Shown one piece after another: positions 1 to 10,613 of a stretch of 64,000 nucleotides of DNA. This DNA comes from Coniochaeta sp. PMI_546 (Eukaryota > Ascomycota > Sordariomycetes > Coniochaetales > Coniochaetaceae). The position numbers and the translations under genes were made by a program. The number at the start of each line of letters is the position of its first letter. The stretch's first letter is position 1. Where the stretch lies: assembly GCA_021432605.1 (NCBI GenBank), contig MU271146.1, forward strand, positions 992,001 to 1,056,000, written 5' to 3'. A model generated the notes under the pieces. It searched no databases. It was not told where the DNA came from and saw only the letters and a program-made list of their open reading frames with translations.

Positions 1-368
1 GCTGATCGCAGGCTCAGTCGAGGTGCCATGGCGCTCAATGTCACGACATGTCGTTCATCCGAGCACAAGAACTCGAATCAACGACGATCGTACCTTAGCT
101 TGAAGCGTTGCTTGACGGAAGCTTGGCCGGACCCACAGCGGCTTCCCGAATCCCTGGACCCCACCACCGTCATCCGGACCCTTCCGCTTCTGCATCGCCA
201 TTGTTCAAACCACCGTCCGTGAAGCCACCGTTACCACATCATCCTCACTTAGATACCTACCTTACATATTCGTCCCCAAATATCTGAGTCTTCATCTTCC
301 ATACAGCTACCTGCCTTGGCAAATTATACAAGATACTCTCACACAAATAGCCTCAGTATCGACGGAAC
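1..368. other. Upstream region of ubc7, no gene seen
   Basis: No convincing coding sequence. The stretch ends in a pyrimidine-rich leader with TACCTACC-type motifs (about 253-320), common in sordariomycete promoters, directly before the ubc7 start codon. It may hold the 3' end of a gene lying outside the window, but no family motif is visible. Confidence 0.5.
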
Positions 369-958
369 ATGTCCCAATCAACAGCCCACCGCCGGCTCCT
401 CCAGGAGTACCGCGCCCTGACCAACAACCCGCCAGAAGGCATCACCGCCGGCCCTGTCTCCGAGGACGACCTTCTCCACTGGGAGGCCCTGATCCAAGGA
501 CCCGAAGGCACACCCTTTGAAGGCGGCGTCTTCCCTGCCGAGTTGCGCTTCCCCAAGGACTATCCGCTAGCACCACCGACGATGAAGTTCCTCGGCGAGG
601 TGTGGCATCCCAATGGTATGTTTCCACTCCAACCCCTACCTACCTAACCGTCTTACCTTGCCTGTCCCCGCTGTCTGTTGATTGCTAAAGAGAGGAAAAC
701 ACAGTATACCCAAGCGGTCTAGTCTGCATCTCCATCCTGCACGCCCCGGGCGACGATCCGAACCACTACGAGCACGCGTCCGAACGCTGGTCGCCCATCC
801 AATCGGTCGAGAAGATCCTCATCTCCGTCATGAGCATGCTGGCTGAGCCCAACGACGAGAGTCCCGCCAACGTCGAGGCCGCGAAGCAGTGGCGCGAGCG
901 GAGGGACGAGTACGAGGCCAAGGTCCGCGACGGTGTGAGGCGCATGCTGGGACTTTGA
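369..958 (+). CDS. ubc7: Ubiquitin-conjugating enzyme E2, Ubc7/UBE2G family
   Basis: Two exons, 369-615 and 705-958, with an 89-base intron (GTATGT...ACAG), give 166 residues, the usual length for Ubc7. The splice is supported because it rebuilds the E2 core [21 protein letters not shown]. The catalytic cysteine is residue 90, preceded by the HPN motif. It is followed by the acidic-loop insertion ([17 protein letters not shown]) that marks the Ubc7/Cdc34/UBE2G group rather than Ubc4/5-type E2s. From family knowledge, Ubc7 acts at the cytosolic face of the ER membrane with Cue1 and the Hrd1 or Doa10 ligases to build Lys48 ubiquitin chains on ER-associated degradation substrates. The ATG at 369 is in line with other E2 N-termini. 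The gene converges on the swa2-like gene, with 260 bases between the two stops. Confidence 0.95.
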
Positions 959-1218
959 TAGCAAGTATTCCGATGGAAGAAGAAGAAAAAGGTTCGGCAA
1001 CGTAGAATATTGGAATTACACATAGCATGGAGTTCTGGTTCTGGTACTGGTTGTCATACTTATACATATCCTGGTGCGAGAGGCAGTTGACCGCAGCGAG
1101 ATTTTTAGAGTTCAAAGTTTATGACATTATCTGCTCATCTTGCCACGTCTTCTCTAATGTGAATATGCTTGATCTAGCCACTTGCAAATTGCCGGTCCAG
1201 ACAGGACTCGACAGTCAT

Positions 1219-4041
1219 CTAAAGCCCATTCTCAGCCTTGAACTTGTCCCACGCCTCATTTAGCGTGCTAAACACCGTCCCTGCAATCATCCTCACCTCC
1301 GTACTCGCGTCTTGTGGCAGCTGTCATTCGTAATGTTAGTCGCACCGCTCTCGACCCATCACCAATCAGGGGCTGGATACACATACCTTGTCAGGATGCG
1401 TCTTAGCAATAGCCTTCATGTACACCACCTTGACCTTATTAGCCATGACAAGCTCGTGCAGCCCGACCTTCTTCCACCCGCTGCCCTCCCATAGCACCCC
1501 GTCCAAACTCCCCAGCAGAGCTCGCAGGTTATCCCTCTTGCCCTCCCTCCACGCCGCGATCCGCGCGTCTACCTTGTCTACTAGCGCGAATTTCTCGCCG
1601 TCCTCTCTCTCGGCCGCCTTATTTGCCGCCCTCAGTCGCTCGACGGCGTCGGAATCTTTGTTTTGCGATGCCGGGGCGGGGCGAGGCCTAGCAGCAGGAG
1701 CAGCAGGTCTGGGTGTCACAGCCGGCTTCGGCGCAAGAGCCTTCTGGCACCGCTGCCGGCCTGCGATAGCCGTTGGCCCGCCGACCCCGGACTCGACGCA
1801 TGTCTGCCACACCGCGCCGGCGTCGGCCCACTTCTCCATCTGCTCGAGTGCCTCGGCCTTGCGGGTTAGCGCCTTGCCATACAGCTCTCGCATGTCGCGC
1901 TTCTCGTTGCCGTCCAAGTCGACAGATTCGCCTTCGCCCTTGCCCGGACCGATGAGCTCGAGCGCTGTGTCGGCGTCCGAGACGGCTTGGCGTGGTTCGC
2001 CTGTCTTGAGCGCCGTGAGGGCGCGGTTGCAAAGGAGGAGGATCGCGAGAGGATGGGTCTGCGGGACGGCGCTGAGGGAGGAGGAGTACGAGGTATGCGC
2101 GGCCGCGTAATCGCCGCGCTTGAAGTGTGCGGTGCCTTCCACGCGGTGGCGGGTTGAGGTCTGCAAAGCGGCTGGGGAAATAGGTGGAATCTGTCGGGTT
2201 GGCCGGGGCTTGGCCGCCGGTTGGGGAGGACGCTGTGGCCTTGACTGTTGCGGAGGTGCGGGTGAAGACTGCGCGGAACGTTGTGGGAGAGTGGTGGGCT
2301 TCTTAGGTATTGCGCTCGAGTTGAAAAGGAGGTCGGGCTCTGGCTCCGCTGGTCGTGGCGCCTCTGCCGCCGGCTGAGGTGTCTTCTTCCTCCTTGCCGG
2401 GCTGACGTACATCTGTGCGCTCTCCTCCTCAACAGCCTGTCTGCCAAGACGAGCCCGCGGGTCTAGGGGAGAAGCCCTGGCTGACTGTTGCCACTTCGGT
2501 ACAGCATTGTTGCGGACCGGTGGTACTCCTGATAGCGCAGGCGATTGGTCGCGAGATGAAGCACCGCTTGCTGGTCGGCCCTCCGCTTGCGGCCTTGCAG
2601 GCTTCCTTCCTGGGCGCGTCCCAGACTCCAGCATCATGGCTTCGTCGGTAGCATCCGCCTGCGCTTTTCTCTCGCCTGCCGCTCGATCCAGTTGCGCGTC
2701 CCGCATCCACTTGGGCTGGCTGGGATCACCGCCGTCTTGCTGCAGTTCAGCGACAGCCTTTTGCATTTTCTTCTGCCCGGTCTTCCACAGTGAATTAGCC
2801 GTCTTAAATATGCTTGTTCCTACAGCAGCAGCGGTCTTAGTGAAATCGACGTCGCTAGCCGGAGAACGGTTCTCTCCTCGACTCGGGAGGGCTGGGCCGT
2901 CTTGATCTCTCATCCAAGTAGCGCCTCCATTCCTTGATTGACTTGAACCTCGTTCCTCATCTGGCCTCGTTGGTGCCTTTCCCCCCCCTAGCTGCTTGGC
3001 CTTAGCCTGCTTGTGTGCATCATCCAGGAGCCAGTTGACAGCAGCCTGTATATTTAAACCACCACCACTTTCCGTCAGCCCTCTTCTGGCATTTTCCGGA
3101 CTGAATCCGTAGTCAACCAGCTCCGCTACCGCCTTGTCAAAAGGATCATCTGACGGAGCGGTTGCTTCGTCGTCCGAGTCGGAAGACGAGTCTTCAATTG
3201 CTTTCCCAGGCTCGGGCTCCCGCGACGATGTAGGATTGGGATTCTTCCGCCTGACCTCCTCCACGGGCTTTGCAAGATCACCAAGGAAGTCGTCTTCGTC
3301 GTTCGTCAAGGTCGCGGGTCCTGGCGGGTGTGTAGTCGTCTTCAACTGGTTGAGGCCGAATGGGTCGTCGTCGTCGCCAAAGGCTCCATTGTCCTTCGCT
3401 GGTGGTAAGCCCCACGCACTTGGAGAACCTAGATTCAATGGCGGCGCATTCGCAGGAGTGGATGTTTTAGAGCTTTCTGGAGGTGGGTAGTAGCTAGAGT
3501 TGTCGACCTTGGTATCGGCATTGAACGCAGCGAACAGGTCGTCGTCCGTGTTGGTCTTGCTCGAAGGCGGGTTATTTCTCGAAGACAATGAGCTTGTAGA
3601 CGGAGCTATGGCTGGAGACGCAGTTCGCGAGGTCTGAAGAGGGGTTGACCGGTTCGATCCGAGTGTATCAAAGAACTGACCATCGCCGTAGTGCGCCTGT
3701 GTCTGCTTGCGTCTCTCCTCTTCCTTCCTTAGCTTCTCGGCTTGAAGGCGTTCCTGCTGCTCTCTCAAGCTCAGGGTCGCCGTGTTCTTTGCTGCTCCGA
3801 AGCTAAGCAAGCTGCTGAAGCTGTCCTGCGCCGACTTCTGCCCCGCCGGTTTTTGTGAAGGCGGCTTGCTCGCAAAGCTGCCAGACCCCTGAGCCGACAG
3901 GGGCGTATTTCGTCCAGATCCGAGAGGTGAGGGAGAAGGCCGCAGAGAAGGGTAGTACGAGCCCGGGGTGTTGGTGAGAGGTGGTATATTCGACGGCGTC
4001 GTGTTCGAAGACGACCAATCCAGGCCGCTAAGGTCGTCCAT
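1219..4041 (-). CDS. swa2: Auxilin-like clathrin-uncoating factor (UBA-TPR-J domain), Swa2 family
   Basis: Two exons on the minus strand, 4041-1387 and 1320-1219, split by a 66-base intron (1321-1386), encode 918 residues. The intron lies just after the J-domain HPD motif (KTHPDK), and splicing restores the end of the auxilin J domain (LNEAWDKFKAENGL at the C-terminus). Domain order: disordered Ser/Pro-rich N-terminus with DPF/DLF-type clathrin-adaptor motifs (for example DDPFGL, DDLFAAF), a UBA domain near residues 300-345, a TPR unit near 630-740 (HFKRGDYAAAHTSYSSSL), and a C-terminal J domain near 830-918. From family knowledge, Swa2/Aux1 recruits Hsc70 to clathrin-coated vesicles and stimulates coat disassembly. 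A single large exon of this kind is normal in fungi. Confidence 0.93.
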
Positions 4042-7000
4042 TACGCCAACAACTGTGTCGTTCGCGGGCTAAAGGCTCAAATACTGCTCATAAATCGTAA
4101 TATCATTGGAAGACGTCAGCAACCCGTTGCGAGCAGCGGCATCTGTAGGTGAAGGTATGTCTTTGCTTGTATCCGTATTACTTCCAAACATTTGACGATT
4201 CGAACATTACGAGCTGTCAACGCATTGAAGTCGCCTTATCCAGGGGTAGCTCCTGCCCCCAACTATGCGACGAGTACAGTGCGGCTTGCCGTGGTGTGGC
4301 GCTATGGATTATTCAAGCCACACTCATTGAAAGGTTACCCGGAATGGGGTAAGGGTCACGTTAGCCACTCTCGCTCCGGGCCTCCAAGGTTGTGATCACA
4401 TGATCACATTACTGGCTAAGGTTTGTCGCAGAAGTCGGCTATTTCGCTAGTGGATTCACCGGTACCTACCTACCTGGAATGTACAATACACGTGTAAGAC
4501 GTGTTAAATCTCAACCCTGGCCACCGCAATTAATGTGTGCTAAGGATCAACATTCCCATGACAGCGGAATTATCTGTGGCAGGTATTCCTACACTAGGCA
4601 CCCCTAGATGCAGGCCCTGCCACCCTATTTGGCATTAGGTACGTAATTTGAAGATTGACGACAATGATAAACTTGAGTAGAGTCAGTCCGAGAGGTTATA
4701 TCACAACACAACCATTTCATTGCTGATGGTAGCCTGGCGGATAAAGTGAATTTCAAAATAGCTTCAAGAGCGCCCAGATTAGGAATCGTCACGAAGCCAA
4801 CCAACAAACGGACAATTCTGTGTGCACAAAGGTCAGGAGGAAGCGCGGTTAGGCACTTGCTAGGATAGGTGGGATGGGCCGGGCCAGTACTACTGTAAAG
4901 TACAAGGTAAGCCAAGACGCGCATCGATTGGTCGTCGGTGGACCTTGAAACGCGTTTCAGATGTTGGCCCTGGAGCATTCGCCACCGACCAGCGTTGGCG
5001 GAGTTTAACCTTGCATGCTTAGCACAACCCCCTGGCATTTAAACCGGACTGCGCCAACCATCCAGATCGGCCTCATCTACGCCAGCGCAGCCTCCTGCAA
5101 GCACTTAAGGTGCCACAACTTTGCACTGCGCTACTGTGGTAGGATACGAGCCAATCCGCGTGTATCCGGCTGTTGGGTGGTTTCCTCTTCTACCGTGTCG
5201 CTTCGCTGCAGAGATGACGATAACGGACATAGCGCAACATATACAACTAACTGCCAGCTCAGAGGTCATGCCTGGTGTGCGACTCAATCAGTGACACGAC
5301 CACCCGCAGATGTTGTCGGCCGTCGCCGCACTAAGGAGAAGGAAGCCAAAAGTTGATGCCGTGAGTGCTGTGAGATTGCAGCTGTCTGGAAGAAGTCGGG
5401 GAGTACTTGGGCTGAGCCATCCTCCGGGCCTTCGGTTGACGGGAAGGCGGCAGGATATCAAGGGTCCAGTCCAGAACCGTTCAGCACATTGGCAGTTCAC
5501 CATCGGCCAGGACAGCCGTGCCGCTCGTGTCTTTCATACCACTTTTATCCAGAGAATCGGCAAGACTTGTGTGTAGAATATCTAGATAAGGGCAACTCAA
5601 TACGCTTGCAGAGATCAGATTTCGGAATTGCCGAAGCAACACCGTGCACAAGCTACACTAGTGTAAGTTTGCTCAACTATACACTGCGCGGATATACAGC
5701 TGTGACATGCCGTGTGCTCTCGTCGGGTGAGAGGTTAGCCAAGGTGATGTATGTCTTCACCGTATTATCGTGCACCGCGGCAAGTGTGATGGGGAGTTGG
5801 AATCGTGGTAGTTGGACAGACAACTGCCCAGGCTGCCCTGTGGTCGCTATTGGGACTTCCATCGGGTGCCAGTCGCAAGACTGGCAAGGTACCTAAGACT
5901 GGCAAGGTACCTACAGTAGTGTAAGCCCACAGTTTTTTTAAGGTGTGGCAACCAGGGATCACCCGGCAGTGCGACTCTTCGTTCCTGCATCCTGGTCACG
6001 CCCCAAATTTGTCTCGCAGATCCATGTCCAACCCACCCCTGGTGCCCACTGTGCCCCTCAGCCCCTCTTGCTCTTCTGATTCGCGCCTGCCGCCCAAGGG
6101 GTCGATCCCGTCCACCCAGCCCACTTTCTGCAATCCGCAGACGACTCCTCGCAATGAAACGGCGATACCACTTGGTACCTGGGGCACCCCCTTTTGACGG
6201 GCCACTTCTCATAGTAAATCCTGATTGACGGGCGAAAACCAGGTGTAGGACCTGTGTACCCCCAGGTTACGTCCTTGTCTATGGAAACGATGGTTGGTCT
6301 TGTACCCCTGTATTGCCGTGCTAGATGTGGCTCTGTCCCCAGGCAATTGGGTGACCCACGACCGCTCCTTCCCTCTCCACCAAGAATGAATATCTTTAGC
6401 CCTGTCTCTCATTCCCCGTTCTGGGGCCTCTCTTCTCTTTTGTCTCCATCCGTTGGCCTGCCTCCCTGATTTCCATTTCGATCTTCGTCACTCTTCATTC
6501 TCTTCAGAGTCTTGGTCAACCTTGGACACTCATTTCTCGTTGACCAGAACACACGTTCCTTTATCCACCCTCTTCGACTAGTTCGAAGCCGTCCTTCCTT
6601 TCCCCAGTGTTGATCGCACATTCGTTTCTCTTAGCCATCACGATCTGTGATAGTGACAAGTTCAGTCCTTTCAGTTAAAGGACAAACAACATTCAGGAAT
6701 CCAAAGTCAAGGCCCGATCTGTCAAAGTCGACCCTATCCCTTGGGACTTGTACCAGGACCACAACAAACATCACCATCACGCAGTGATTGCACGCACTCA
6801 CACGGCGACGTCTCAAGATACAGGAAGGGTCGAGCCTCTGGCGTGGACTCAACTCGGGCGTCGAACATTTGATCTCCCGACTCAGTGTGTGTGGTGAGGC
6901 TGGATCCGCGATTTCGCCTTGGAAGTTTCGAAGGAAATTGAGCTAGGGCATAGAGGTCTTCAAGGCATTGCGCAATTTGCGGAAGGCTTTCATTCACATC

Positions 7001-7604
7001 TAGAAACTGCACCTGGCTGTGTCAGTGGGAGAGCAGATTTGGGTTGGAATTGGCTACGACGAAGACACACATACACCCACCATCTTTCGGACATCCACAG
7101 CAAGGGTAGCACGATCTCGCGCTACATTTTGTCGGAGGAGAAGGAATCATTACGTTGAGAAAAGGTGCTACCTTGAATCAGGGTCTGCCACCTGTGGCCA
7201 AAGGGTGAAGGATAGTTGAGGGTGCCCTAAAGGCGCAAGCCGTTGCCGCAGCGGATCGGTTGCTCCTCAGTCATTCGCGTTTGACTGCCACTTTGCAAAC
7301 TCTCTTGGAAGACCAGTGCTCGCCGCACCAAAAGATTTCCCGAGGTCTCTAAATTTCGAAACCAGATTGTTTGTGAACAGCATCTACCGAAACGCGCTTT
7401 CTCGAACCAACTCACAACGCAACCTGCAATAACATCAACTCCGCACCCATTATCTCGGCGATCTCTCGGCACCAAATCGTTGACTCTTTCTTTCATCGTG
7501 GGTTCCAGTCGAAATCATCATATTTGAGAAGCCGCAGTCCGCAAGCGGCTTATTCTTCGTTTACTTGACCCTGTTCATCACATTTCTCTCAGCCCACAAT
7601 CAAG
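4042..7604. other. Long intergenic region, no supported gene
   Basis: About 3.5 kb without a recognisable gene. Reading frames are short, unrelated to any family known to me, and lack coherent splice-joined continuation. The right third (about 6330-6620) is strongly pyrimidine-rich on the plus strand, as expected of a fungal core promoter or spliced 5' leader for the DUF1996 gene that follows. Scattered TACCTACC and GGTACC motifs occur near 4460-4475 and 5880-5913. A multi-exon small gene or a noncoding RNA cannot be excluded. Confidence 0.5.
5878..5913. repeat. Perfect 18-base tandem duplication
   Basis: The unit AGACTGGCAAGGTACCTA occurs twice back to back (5878-5895 and 5896-5913). Each copy contains the palindrome GGTACC. 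It lies in noncoding DNA and looks like a recent slippage duplication. Confidence 0.9.
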
Positions 7605-9575
7605 ATGAAGCTCTTCAGTGTCATCTTCGTTGTCGCAGCTTTCGCGGGTTTCTCGGATGCCTTTTGGCGTATGGTGTGTAAAGGACGCGCCGGCCTGGCC
7701 CGTATCGACCCCATGGTCTCACCTGGCGAAGTTGCGCAGCACGTTCACTCGATCCACGGATCATCAGGTAAGATGTCACCAATCCATTTCGTGAATCTGC
7801 TTCTGTTTGTCACATAACCACTGATTAAGTGTCTCCGACTATCATATCACACTTTTGTATCCTGTCAAAGGCATTATCTTCTTTTTCCCTTACTGTGCTT
7901 GGATCTTTCGTAATGTATGAGGTCTTGGTGATATCGACTGACGCTGTCTTATCAGGCTTTTCTGAGTCTGCTACTTACGACGACATTGTCAACGCTGACT
8001 GCACCTCGTGCGCGGTTACCCAAGACAAGTCTGTCTATTGGCACCCCTCACTGTACTTTCAGCATGACGATGGCACATATGAGCTGGTTCCGCAGACTGG
8101 CGGCATGCTCGCGTAAGTTGTCCCGGTCTCTGCTTGTCCTTTGACAATAACATGCTTTTTAAAGCTTCTTGTTGCGTCCAGAGGTATTGGTTTGAATGGA
8201 TTCAAAAGCTGACTGTTCACACAGCTACTACTTCCTCAATCCAACACCGGGCCAGACGGGCAACATCACGGCATTCCCCGAGGGTTTCCGCATGATTGCT
8301 GGCGATAGCATCCGCCGGAACTACTCAATTGCCGGTACTGACTTCAAAGTGGCGGATCCAGAGAAGTCGCTCTGGGCGCAGCTCGGACAGACCAGTCAAG
8401 TCGACCTTGCCCAGCGAGCTATCGGATTCAACTGCCTCAACTATGGCAAGAGTCCCGAGGGATCCCTCTACCGCCACTATCTGCCTACCAAGGACTACTT
8501 GGATGCTAACTGTGCAAATGGCGTCCGCTTTGAAATCATGTTTCCATCTTGTTGGGACGGGAAGAATCTCGACTCCGCCAACCACAAATCACACGTTGCC
8601 TATCCGGATCTGGTCATTAATGGAAACTGCCCGCCCGGCTACGATGTGAGGTTGCCTGGTCTCTTCTACGAGACCATCTGGGAGACAGATGCATTTGCCG
8701 GCAAAGGTGGCCAGTTTGTCATCTCCAACGGCGACGTACAAGGTGAGATCTGCCTTCTCCTGTCCCGCCTCCGCAACCGAGAAACGCTAACCTGACTTAC
8801 AGGATTTGGGTATCACGCCGACTTCATCATGGGCTGGCCCGAGGATCTGCTCCAGCAGGCTGTGAACACCTGCACGAACGACTCGGGTGAGATAGCAGAT
8901 TGCCCATTGTTCAACATCCAATCAGAGCAGGATCAGACTTCGTGCCAGTTGAAGAAGTTGCCTCAACAGCTCGTCAAGGAGGTTGTCACTGGAGTTGTCG
9001 GCAACTCACTTCCGGGAGGTGTCGCCATCCAGTACGGACCTCAACCCGCTACCCAGGTCAATCCTTCCCCGCAGACTACGACTGTTGACGTGCCCACCGT
9101 CGGCTACTCTCCTGGCACGACCGCCACAAGCAGTGGATCTGTGCTTCCCGGCCAGGTGTTCAAGGACACCAGCAGCTACGAGGCCGCGACTCCGTCGACT
9201 ACTCCTGTAACGGCTTCCACGCCCGACGCAGCTGCGTCCTCGGCGAAGCCTACTTTTGTGGCTGGCATCGTCTCTCCAGCTGTCGATAGCGCAGCTGTTT
9301 CGACTACAGCCCCGGAGCCCACTGCAGCACCCGCCTCGGCCGCTCAAGACGATGGCCTGCCCATTGTTAGTACCCAGTACATCACGAACGGCAACGTTGT
9401 CTCAGAGGTTGTCTGGAAGGAGGCAGTTGTTTACGTAACCGAGTCTGAGGATGTCACCGTCACTGTGACTGTGCAGCAGCCCACGTCAAGTGTACAAGCG
9501 GTGAGGAAGCTACGCCGTGACTACGGTCACGATCATGCGCACTATCATCGTCACTTGCGCCACGGCCGTCGCTAG
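7605..9575 (+). CDS. Secreted DUF1996-domain protein
   Basis: Four exons, 7605-7767, 7956-8112, 8225-8742 and 8803-9575, join in frame to 536 residues. All three introns have GT-AG ends. An N-terminal signal peptide (MKLFSVIFVVAAFAGFSDA) is followed by the DUF1996 core: FWRMVCKGRAG, DPMVSPGEVAQHVHSIHGSSGF, the VYWHPSLYF block, and the later CWDGKNLDSANHKSHVAYP and GYHADFIMGW blocks, with paired cysteines. After about residue 370 the chain becomes a Ser/Thr/Pro/Ala-rich tail suited to O-glycosylation, and it ends in a His/Arg-rich stretch (DYGHDHAHYHRHLRHGRR). The family is widespread in filamentous ascomycetes, often secreted or cell-wall linked, and its biochemical function is unknown. No GPI signal is evident. 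The first intron, at 188 bases, is longer than the others. Confidence 0.9.
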
Positions 9576-10613
9576 ACACCACGGGTTGAGTATTCCTTGG
9601 CACGATTTTACATCTGCAGCCATATGTTACTGGCATCACGAAGGATACGGCAAATGATACTTCTGGTTTTCGGTCTTTTTTTTTCTAGCTTCGAGGGTGG
9701 GATTTCCCCGGAATATGGATGCATGCAGGGAAGCTCTGTTTTCTCTTGCCCTCTGAGGTGCAATTTTTGGCAGGTTACCGACACAGGGGCGGTCGAAGTG
9801 GACAGGGCAACTGCGAGTGTTTTTGATGCATTGATTGCATTGAGATTTCACGAGAGTGGGACGTCCGTGGATGGGCTAGCTAGCATTCCCAATGATACCT
9901 CTTTTTCTTCACCCATGAGGATTTTACGTGACTGCGGATCTGCGACCCTTGGTCACTGTGGTTTGAAACTGTTACTATGAACCTAGAGTTGAACCTTAGT
10001 GAATCGAGCTATCTGGCTCCCTCCACTTCGAGACCGATGGACTTCAACCTAAGTTGAATCTACTCAGATAGAGGATAACCTTTATACGATTACACGTTCC
10101 GTTTGAGTTTGGAACTCTGTTCGTCATTCACTGGGGTGTTTGTGGGGAGTTGCTATGTTTACTTTGCGGATGTCTTGTAGTGAGGAATGTTGAAAACACA
10201 TCCCTCGATAGATTCATTCCAGTCAACTGGCTACTGCCATAGCAACGCAGAAACACGCCAGTCTGGATCGTCCGATCGTGACAATTTCTGTTCCTTTGCT
10301 CCCTTTGTTATCGTCTCGACGTTTACTTACCCAAGGTTCATTTGTTTTCTGAGGTTTGGAGAGGTCGAGCGCGTGCGGCATCAAGCCCGAGAAGACATCT
10401 CCAACATTATCACACATGATATTGCTCACCATTTCAGCTTCACAATTGTGAGAGGGCACGCGTCAAGCTAGCAGCACTGCTGCGTGGCCTGGCCAATTCA
10501 TAACTCTCTCAGCACAGTAGCTTCACCCTGTTGGCGAGGTGGTGCACAAAAGCCTGCTCTCCAGCAGGAATCACCACCGTAACCCAAACACGTATCAAAG
10601 CAAGAGGCTAGCA
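9576..10613. other. Intergenic region
   Basis: Between the stop of the DUF1996 gene and the start of the membrane protein gene. No supported coding frame. It should hold the terminator of the first gene and the promoter of the second. A start at 10539 in the frame of the next gene is not an ATG and was not used. Confidence 0.5.

Noticed and set aside
2429-2905. Overlapping frames on both strands
   Set aside because: Shadows of the swa2-like gene, whose domains and last splice are well supported.
4625-5038. Minus-strand frame of 137 codons
   Set aside because: No domain or signal sequence, in a region with equal-length frames on the other strand. Consistent with chance.
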